This document shows, in pieces, positions 1 to 5,537 of a stretch of DNA of 6,659 bases. The notes below the pieces were generated by a model. That model worked only from the letters and a program-made list of their open reading frames with translations. It made no database searches and was not told the DNA's origin. A program made the position numbers and the translations under genes. Source of the stretch: Chromatiaceae bacterium (GTDB taxonomy: Bacteria; Pseudomonadota; Gammaproteobacteria; Chromatiales; Chromatiaceae); the NCBI GenBank assembly GCA_016938795.1, contig JAFGTZ010000324.1, positions 1 to 6,659 of the forward strand, written 5' to 3'. Position 1 is the first letter of the stretch. Every line of letters starts with the position of its first letter.

Positions 1-165
1 AATAAAGAGATAGGGCGGATAATTCAGATCGCCGATGACGCGCAGCCGCTCGGGATCGGCGGCGCGGGCCGCGCCCGGCGCGAGCAGCCCGAGCAGCAAT
101 ACGACGACCAACAGACCTGTCAGCCAGGCGGCCCCGCATCGGTTTGCAATGCCTCTGCTGATCAT
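1..165 (-). CDS. N-terminal fragment of a secreted or membrane sensor with a family 3 solute-binding domain (partial)
   Basis: Only the first 55 residues are inside the window; the gene continues past base 1. I translated it by hand. The ATG at 165-163 is preceded by a GAGG 9 bases upstream, which touches the kinase stop codon. Residues 1-35 form a classic Sec signal peptide: Arg4 and Arg9, then a hydrophobic core (about 14-30, rich in Leu and Val) and an ARA|AD cleavage site after residue 35. The mature part begins with RLRVIGDLNYPPYLFI, which matches the first strand and ligand loop of SBP_bac_3 domains (amino-acid-type periplasmic binding proteins). The 'GDxNYPPYLF' form is typical of such domains fused to PAS, GGDEF or histidine kinase modules. 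The gene begins 12 bases after the kinase stop, so it is very probably the third gene of the same operon. Whether it is a free binding protein or a fused transmembrane sensor cannot be seen here; I favour the fused sensor. Confidence 0.72.
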   Translation of the reverse strand, partial: MISRGIANRCGAAWLTGLLVVVLLLGLLAPGAARAADPERLRVIGDLNYPPYLFI

Positions 166-177
166 GCGCCCTTGCCT

Positions 178-3100
178 CTAGCCGCCAGCCTGCTCAAGAT
201 GTTCGAGTCCCTCGCGCAGCAGCGCGCGCGCCGACTCGAAGTCGAAATCCGCGATGCGCGCCCCAAGCCGGCGCGCCAACGGGCCAAGGGCCGCCTCGAA
301 GAGCGGCGCGGCTTGCTCGAAGCAGGCGCCCGCGCCCATGTCGTCGCAGCCGAGCAGCTCATCGAGCCGCGCGGCCAGGGCGGCGAAGGCCTCCCGGTCG
401 AGGGCCTTGATGTCGGGCGCGGCGGCTGTTTCGGGCGCGGGCAGCGCCGCGCGCAGTCCGTCCTTGAGCGCATCGAGCGCCTGATTGAAATCTGCCAGCT
501 CGGTCTCGACACTGTCCGAGTCTTCCTCCTCGCGCGCGCGCAGCCGATGCTCAAGATGGCCGGCGCGCTCGCCCAGCGCCTGAGCCCCCAGGCTCTTGAG
601 CATTCCTTTCAGGCTGTGCGCCAGACGCTCGGCCTCGGCGCGCTGCCCGGCCGCGAGCGCCTCCTTTAGCTGGCGCTGCTCGGGGCTGTCGATAAAGCGC
701 TCGATCAGGCGCCGATAACGCTCCCAGCGCCCTGCCACCACGCGCAGACCGGCCTCGGGCTCCAAACCGGGCAGTGCGCGCAGCGCCTCCAGCTCGCGCG
801 CGCCCTCCTCGACGGAAGTTGCGGCGGCGGGCGCGGCGGGGGTCTCCTGCGCGCTGCTCCCGGACTCGGACTTCGGCAGCCAGCGCAGCAGGGTTTCGTA
901 GAGGGTTTCGGGATCGACCGGCTTGACGATGTGATCGTTCATGCCCGCCGCTAAGCAGACCTCGCGATCCTCGTCGAAGGCGTTGGCGGTCATGGCCACG
1001 ATGGGGAGCTCGGTCCGATCCGGCAGGGCGCGAATGAGGCGCGTGGCGGTCAGTCCGTCCATGACCGGCATCTGCATGTCCATGAGGATGAGGTCGTAGC
1101 GGTTCGCGCGCGCCTTGGCCACCGCCACCTGACCGTCCTCGGCCAGATCCACCTCGCAGCCGGCGTCCTCGAGCAGCTCCATGGCCACTTCCTGGTTCAT
1201 GGCGTTGTCTTCAACGAGCAGCAACTGGGGCCGCTGGGTGCGCGCGCGCAGCCGCCGTTCGGCCTCGCCCGGCGCCAGAGGCGGCTGGCTGTCGCGCTGT
1301 CCGCTGAGCGCCTCTTGCAGCGCCTCGAACAGACGCGAGGGACCGCAGGGCTTGGAGAGCACCCCCCAGTAGCCATTGGTGGCAAGCTGCTCGGGGGCGA
1401 GATCCTCGGTGTAGGCGCTCACCAGCAGGCGCACCGTCCGGGCATCCAGCTCGGCGAGGCGCCGCCCCAGCTCAAGGCCGTCCATGCCCGGCATCCGCCA
1501 GTCGATGAGCAGCACATCGAAATGCCGCTCGGCGGCCAGGCGCAGGGCGCTCGCTCCGTCGCTCGCGGCCTCGACGCGCATACCGTGTACCTCCAGCATG
1601 GCCACCAGCGACTCGCGCGCCTCAGGCAGGTCATCGACCACCAGGGCGTTGAGCCCCTGTAAGCGAACCCGCGCGTGCGGTGCGGGGAAGCGCTGTTCGC
1701 TGAGCGCCAGATCCAGCTCGATCCAGAAGGTGCTGCCCTTGCCGAGCGCGCTCTCGACCCCGATGCGCCCACCCATGAGCTCGACCAACCGACGCGAGAT
1801 GGCCAGCCCCAGCCCGGTGCCGCCATAGCGGCGGGTGGTCGAGGCGTCGGCCTGCTCGAAGGCCTGAAACATCCGCTCCTGCTGCTCCTCGCTGAGCCCG
1901 ATTCCGGTATCGCTCACCTCGAAGCGCAGCCGCTGGCGTCCGTCGCCAAGCACCCCGAGGCGGCGCGCGCGCAGGGTCACCGAGCCCTGTTCGGTAAACT
2001 TCACCGCGTTACCGGCGAAATTGAGCAAAATCTGCCCCAGACGCAGCCCGTCGCCGTGCAGCGCGCGCGGCACTTCGTCGAGATCCACGACCAGCTCGAT
2101 GCCTTTCGACTCAGCCCGGTCGCGCACCAGGCTGGCCACGTTATCGACGATGCGCTCAAGTTCAAAGTCAGTGGCCTCCAGTTGCAGCTTGCCGGCCTCG
2201 ATCTTCGACATGTCGAGAATGTCGTTGATGACCGCGAGCAGATGATGGGCCGCCGTGGCGATCTTGGCGAGCTGTTCGCTCTGGCGCGGATCGGTGATGG
2301 CGCGCTGCAGAATGTGGGTCAGCCCGATGATGGCGTTCATCGGGGTGCGAATCTCGTGGCTCATGTTGGCGAGAAATTCGCTCTTGGCGCGGTTGGCCGC
2401 CTCGGCGGAGTCCTTGGCCTGCTGCAGGGCCTGTTCGACGTGCTTGCGCTCGCTGATGTCCTGAAAGGCCACCACAGCGCCGGCGATGGTGTCGCCCCGG
2501 CGCAGCGGCGCGCTCGAATAGGACACCGGGAAGGCGCGCCCGTCGCGCCGCCAGAACACCTCGCCCTCGCTGCGCTGCTCCTCGCCGCTGCGCATAGAGC
2601 GCTCGATGGGGCAGTCTTCGCGTGGGTAGGAGCGCCCGTCTTCGTGGCTGTGATGAGTCAGATCGTGCGCGTTGCGGCCAATGAGGTCGGCATCCGAATC
2701 ATAGCCAAGCAGGCGCCGCCCGGCCTCGTTGATGAAGACGAAACGTCCCTCGCGATCGGTGCCGAAGATGCCCTCGGAGGTCGATTCGAGCAGCAGGCGC
2801 TGCTCCTCCTCCTTGCGCGCAAGCGCCTCGGTGCGCTCGGTCACCAGATGTTCGAGATGGTTGCGGTAGGCATCGAGTTCGGCGCTGAGACGGCGCTGCT
2901 CGGTCACGTTTTCCTTCACCGCCACATAATGGCTCACCCGGCCATGGGCATCGCGCAGTGGCAAAATACTGGCCGCCTCGATGAGTTCCTCGCCATCGCG
3001 TCCCTGGTTGATGAATTCGCCGCTCCAGGGGCGACCCGCAGAGAGCGCCGCCCAGAGCGCGCGATAGGTCTCGGGCGGCGTCTTGCCGGATTTGAGAAAA

Positions 3101-4083
3101 CGCGGATTGCGCCCCATGGCCTCCTCGCGCGCATGGCCGGTGATGCGGCTGAAGGCCTCGTTGACATAGGTGATGCGCCCCTCCAGGTTGGTCATGACCA
3201 CGGCATTGGGGCTTTGCTCGACCGCCATGGAGAGCAGCCGGATGCGCGACTCGGCGGCCTTCTCGGCGCTGATGTCGCGCCACAGCGCCAGCACATAATC
3301 ATGTCCGCCCTGGTTGATGTGGCGCAGGCTCACGCGCGCGTCGATCAGGTGGCCGTCCTTGCAGCGGTGGCGCGTCTCGAACTGAACACCACCCTGCTCC
3401 ATGAGGGTGCGCGCCGCCTCTGCGACCTGCTCGGGCGTCATCTCGGCCTGGATATCGACCACGCCGAGCTGAAGCATCTCCTCGCGGCTGTAGCCCAGGG
3501 TGCGATAGCTGGCCGGATTGGCCTCGACAAAGCGCTGGCGCTCCACGTCCACCAGCTCGATGGCATCGGGCGCCTGCTCGAAGATGGCGCGCAGCAACGC
3601 CTGACGATCCTCCAGCTCGGCGATGGCATCATGACGCGCGATAAGACTGCCAAAGCGGGCCGCCACCACCTCCAGCCATTGACGATCCTCCGGCGCGAAG
3701 GGAGCCGAGGCACTGGGATCGCACAGCGAGAGCTGTCCCACCTCATGCTGCCCCGCCCGCACCGCGACACTGAGCGCGATCCCTTTGGGAGGACTGCCGA
3801 AATGACGTCCGTACCAGTTGAGATGCGCCTGCACCGGGCGCTCACCCGGATAGGCCTCGGGCAGCCAGCGCACCAACTCCATGAGCAGATCCGCAGGATC
3901 CCGCTCGGTATTGCCCGAGCGCTGAACCAGGGCGTTCAGCGAGATCAGGGCGCGCGTGCGTTGATCGAGCTGAGCACGCGCCTCCCGCTCAGCCCGGCGC
4001 GCGCGCCACCACAGCCCCCCGAACAGGGCGCCCGGCAAGGCGCCGAGCGCAAAGCCCGCGATCAGGATAAGGCCCGCGCTCAT
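178..4083 (-). CDS. Membrane-anchored hybrid sensor histidine kinase (GAF-like, 3x PAS, HisKA, HATPase, REC, REC, Hpt)
   Basis: About 1301 residues. It senses signals, autophosphorylates a histidine and passes phosphate through an internal relay. Order: TM segment 4-25; GAF-like region about 45-150; PAS1 163-275; PAS2 280-395; coiled linker 396-428; PAS3 429-547; HisKA with H576 in SHEIRTP; HATPase with N-box N688/N692, G1 box DTGIGL 725-730 and G2 box GGTGLGLA 754-761. REC1 (811-925) has acidic pair D817/D818, phosphoacceptor D861, S889 and K911. REC2 (953-1069) has E958/D959, D1002, T1032 and K1054. Hpt has H1156 in AHSLKG, followed by a helical tail, 1225-1301. All catalytic residues are present, so the full relay should work. 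I chose the ATG at 4083 because it precedes the TM segment directly and forms an ATGA overlap with the stop of the upstream HD-GYP gene. The frame is open back to 4227, but those 48 codons are out-of-frame HD-GYP sequence. No strong ribosome site is visible, so translational coupling is likely. The ligand is unknown. It resembles BarA/TorS-like tripartite kinases in architecture only. Confidence 0.93.
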   Translation of the reverse strand: MSAGLILIAGFALGALPGALFGGLWWRARRAEREARAQLDQRTRALISLNALVQRSGNTERDPADLLMELVRWLPEAYPGERPVQAHLNWYGRHFGSPPKGIALSVAVRAGQHEVGQLSLCDPSASAPFAPEDRQWLEVVAARFGSLIARHDAIAELEDRQALLRAIFEQAPDAIELVDVERQRFVEANPASYRTLGYSREEMLQLGVVDIQAEMTPEQVAEAARTLMEQGGVQFETRHRCKDGHLIDARVSLRHINQGGHDYVLALWRDISAEKAAESRIRLLSMAVEQSPNAVVMTNLEGRITYVNEAFSRITGHAREEAMGRNPRFLKSGKTPPETYRALWAALSAGRPWSGEFINQGRDGEELIEAASILPLRDAHGRVSHYVAVKENVTEQRRLSAELDAYRNHLEHLVTERTEALARKEEEQRLLLESTSEGIFGTDREGRFVFINEAGRRLLGYDSDADLIGRNAHDLTHHSHEDGRSYPREDCPIERSMRSGEEQRSEGEVFWRRDGRAFPVSYSSAPLRRGDTIAGAVVAFQDISERKHVEQALQQAKDSAEAANRAKSEFLANMSHEIRTPMNAIIGLTHILQRAITDPRQSEQLAKIATAAHHLLAVINDILDMSKIEAGKLQLEATDFELERIVDNVASLVRDRAESKGIELVVDLDEVPRALHGDGLRLGQILLNFAGNAVKFTEQGSVTLRARRLGVLGDGRQRLRFEVSDTGIGLSEEQQERMFQAFEQADASTTRRYGGTGLGLAISRRLVELMGGRIGVESALGKGSTFWIELDLALSEQRFPAPHARVRLQGLNALVVDDLPEARESLVAMLEVHGMRVEAASDGASALRLAAERHFDVLLIDWRMPGMDGLELGRRLAELDARTVRLLVSAYTEDLAPEQLATNGYWGVLSKPCGPSRLFEALQEALSGQRDSQPPLAPGEAERRLRARTQRPQLLLVEDNAMNQEVAMELLEDAGCEVDLAEDGQVAVAKARANRYDLILMDMQMPVMDGLTATRLIRALPDRTELPIVAMTANAFDEDREVCLAAGMNDHIVKPVDPETLYETLLRWLPKSESGSSAQETPAAPAAATSVEEGARELEALRALPGLEPEAGLRVVAGRWERYRRLIERFIDSPEQRQLKEALAAGQRAEAERLAHSLKGMLKSLGAQALGERAGHLEHRLRAREEEDSDSVETELADFNQALDALKDGLRAALPAPETAAAPDIKALDREAFAALAARLDELLGCDDMGAGACFEQAAPLFEAALGPLARRLGARIADFDFESARALLREGLEHLEQAGG
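4080..4083 (-). promoter_or_regulatory. ATGA stop-start overlap joining the HD-GYP and kinase genes
   Basis: The corrected HD-GYP frame ends in TGA at 4082-4080, and the kinase ATG occupies 4083-4081. The four-base overlap is a standard sign of translational coupling. It explains why no strong ribosome site is seen before the kinase. The coupling works only if ribosomes reach this stop. In the sequence as given they would instead end at 3989, inside the kinase gene. Confidence 0.7.
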
Positions 4084-5263
4084 GCTGTCTGGTCGGCGGG
4101 ATCGAGCAGGGGATCGGCATAGCGCGCCGCAATCTCGGCAAAGCGCTCGCGTCGCTCCAGAAAGGCATCGACCACCGCCGGATCGAATGCTGGCCACGTC
4201 CCTCGACGATGATGGCGCTCGCCTCATCGAGCGACATGGGCGGCTTGTAGACGCGCCGGCTCATGAGGGCGTCGAACACATCGGCCAGCGCCATGAGACG
4301 CGCCGAGACCGGAATACGGTCGCCGTCGAGCCCCTCGGGATAGCCCGAGCCGTCCCATTTCTCGTGATGGCCCAGGGCGATCTCGCGCGCCACCTCCAGA
4401 AAATCGAAAGCGTGATCGAGCGGCTCGCGCTCGGCCTCGCTTACCCCTTCCAGCACCTGCTCCACGGCCTTGTGAATGGCCTCGGCGCCGATCACGGGAT
4501 GCGTCTTCATGATCTCGAACTCCTCGGAGGTGAGCCGCCCGGGTTTGCGCAGAATGGCGTCGGGAATGCCCACCTTGCCGATGTCATGCAGAGGCGCGGC
4601 CTTGACCACCATGTCGAGGCGCTTGCCGGCAAGCGCCTCGCGAAAGCGCGGATGCTCGCGCAGCGCCTTGGCAAGGAGCTGCACATAGATCTGGGTGCGC
4701 AGAATGTGATGCCCGGTCTCGATGTCGCGCACCTCGGCCAGGGAGGCAAGCGCGCGGATGCTCAGATCCTGAATCAGCAGATTCTCGCGCATGCGCCGCG
4801 CCACCTCGGCCTCCAGCCATTCGTTCTGGCGCGCCAGACGGTCGCGCGCCTGCTTGAGTTCGAGCTGGGTCTTGATGCGCGCCTGCACGATGGCCGGATT
4901 GATGGGCTTGGTGATGTAGTCCACCGCGCCGAACGAGAGGCCGAATTCCTCGTTCTCGGCGCTGTCCATGGCGGTGATGAAGATGACCGGAATCGCGGCC
5001 GTCGAGGGTTCGGCGCGCAGCCGGCGCAGCACCTCGTGCCCGTCGAGACCCGGCATCATGACATCGAGCAGGATGAGATCAGGACGCGGCTCGGAGGCCG
5101 CCACGCGCAGCGCGCGTTCGCCCGAGTTGGCCACGCGCACACGGTAGAAGGGTTGCAGCAGCTCGCCGAGCACGGTGAGATTCTGCGGCGTGTCATCGAC
5201 AATCAGCACGGTGTGCGCCGAGGGCATGTCTTGGGGCGAGGTGATCGGCTGTGCGGACGTCAT
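4080..5263 (-). CDS. Two-component response regulator, REC + HD-GYP c-di-GMP phosphodiesterase (frameshifted near 4186)
   Basis: Predicted cytoplasmic regulator that hydrolyses cyclic di-GMP when its receiver is phosphorylated (RpfG-like architecture). REC, about residues 18-130: D23/D24, phosphoacceptor D67 in LLDVMMPG, T97, and K119 in ITKP. A helical linker follows (about 132-165), then the HD-GYP domain: E182 and H186 in ETGHH, HDIGK with H226/D227/K230, THP with H255, HHEKWDGSGYP at 299-309, and D328 in ADVFDA. The metal ligands and the GYP motif are intact. I chose the ATG at 5263 because AGGAG lies 10 bases upstream; the ATGs at 5302 and 5227 lack this. After residue 359 (GRGQH) the frame breaks. 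Shifting by one base restores the expected FDPAVVDAFL helix and gives a 394-residue protein whose TGA (4082-4080) overlaps the kinase ATG. Read uncorrected, the protein carries an unrelated 65-residue tail ending at 3989. It is the first gene of the cluster and the likely output of the kinase's Hpt domain. Confidence 0.88.
4185..4188 (-). other. Single-base frameshift site in the HD-GYP gene
   Basis: On the minus strand the codons run GGC CAG CAT TCG ATC, giving GRGQHSI. HD-GYP proteins have GRGxHFDP at this point, and inserting one T (an A in the plus-strand pair 4186-4187) gives exactly that. The corrected frame stays open for 35 codons and ends at the kinase start. The missing base lies in what would be a three-base homopolymer. 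Either a sequencing/assembly error or a real deletion fits. Confidence 0.85.
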
Positions 5264-5273
5264 GGGACCAAGG

Positions 5274-5278
5274 CTCCT
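5274..5278 (-). promoter_or_regulatory. Ribosome binding site that decides the HD-GYP start
   Basis: AGGAG on the minus strand, 10 bases before the ATG at 5263. It is the only good Shine-Dalgarno match among the three candidate in-frame ATGs (5302, 5263, 5227), so it fixes the start and removes 13 residues from the longest possible reading. Confidence 0.6.
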
Positions 5279-5314
5279 GGTTCTCGCGGCTATTATCGGC
5301 ATGGAACGGCGCCA

Positions 5315-5330
5315 TCGCGCGAAGGCGCGA
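5315..5330. repeat. Short perfect inverted repeat in the probable 5' leader
   Basis: TCGCGC, four bases (GAAG on the plus strand), then GCGCGA: a 6-bp GC-only stem with a tetraloop. It lies about 50 bases before the HD-GYP ATG, downstream of the -10 candidate, so it would form in the leader RNA. It has no T-tract and is not a terminator. A chance occurrence is possible given the base composition. Confidence 0.4.
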
Positions 5331-5343
5331 GGCGACAGATAAC

Positions 5344-5349
5344 CTTATA
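5344..5349 (-). promoter_or_regulatory. Possible -10 element for the HD-GYP/kinase cluster
   Basis: TATAAG on the minus strand, inside the AT-richer patch GGTATAAGGTTATCT, about 80 bases before the ATG. It is the best -10-like hexamer in the intergenic region. The hexamer at the right -35 distance (GTCGAA) is poor, so an activator or a different sigma factor would be needed. This is a tentative call. Confidence 0.25.
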
Positions 5350-5502
5350 CCCAAGGTGCGTGACTGTTCGACGCATGGCGTGAAATCGCGACCGCGATCA
5401 CAGAAACGCCAGTGTCAACGCCCTCACAGGCACACGAAGCGTGCGGCTTGCGCGGCGGGTGCGACCTGAACCAGATCACTCCGTGTGTGGATGCGGCCCG
5501 CC

Positions 5503-5530
5503 CAGCGCAAACCGAACAGCGCAAGCCGAA
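5503..5530. repeat. 14-bp tandem direct repeat, two copies
   Basis: CAGCGCAAACCGAA (5503-5516) is followed without a gap by CAGCGCAAGCCGAA (5517-5530). The copies differ at one base (5511 versus 5525). A third partial copy starts with CAGC at 5531. The repeat ends 7 bases past the RLP stop codon, on the 3' side of that gene. It may be a binding site or a replication-slippage product. Confidence 0.75.
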
Positions 5531-5537
5531 CAGCACG

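Larger units (their letters stand above)
5264..5537. other. Intergenic region between the RLP gene and the HD-GYP/kinase cluster
   Basis: This 274-base stretch is the only sizeable non-coding DNA in the window. It follows the RLP stop and precedes the HD-GYP ribosome site. It holds a two-copy direct repeat, one weak -10 candidate, a hairpin in the probable leader, and a small imperfect hairpin at 5430-5444 (stem of 6 with one wobble pair, loop of 3, no T-tract). The open frames crossing it carry no recognisable protein motif. The length and the features suggest that the RLP gene and the cluster are separate transcription units, but no clear terminator supports this. Confidence 0.55.

Noticed and set aside
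1675..4122. 815-codon open frame on the plus strand, fully antisense to the kinase
   Set aside because: Its translation shows no domain or motif and mirrors the kinase codons. Long antisense frames are common in GC-rich genes, and the minus strand carries a complete, motif-rich kinase.
4180..4195. Programmed -1 frameshift in the HD-GYP gene
   Set aside because: A -1 slip would restore the frame, but the bases there (CAG CAT TCG) do not form a slippery heptamer, and no clear stimulatory structure was found by eye.
4084..4227. A kinase start at 4227, adding 48 residues
   Set aside because: These codons overlap the C-terminal HD-GYP coding sequence in another frame and give a Cys/Arg-rich, non-homologous stretch. 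The ATG at 4083 leads straight into the TM segment.
5264..5302. A start at 5302 for the HD-GYP protein
   Set aside because: There is no ribosome site before it. The ATG at 5263 has AGGAG, and the REC domain begins well after it.
4082..5383. 433-codon open frame on the plus strand across the HD-GYP gene
   Set aside because: Antisense shadow: no recognisable motifs, while the minus strand has intact REC and HD-GYP motifs.
5413..5418. Perfect TTGACA -35 hexamer on the minus strand
   Set aside because: At spacers of 15-18 bases the matching -10 positions are GC-rich (for example GCGGTC at 17), so no promoter can be supported.
5430..5444. Hairpin as a terminator for the RLP gene
   Set aside because: Short stem with a wobble pair, about 95 bases after the stop, and no T-tract on the minus strand.
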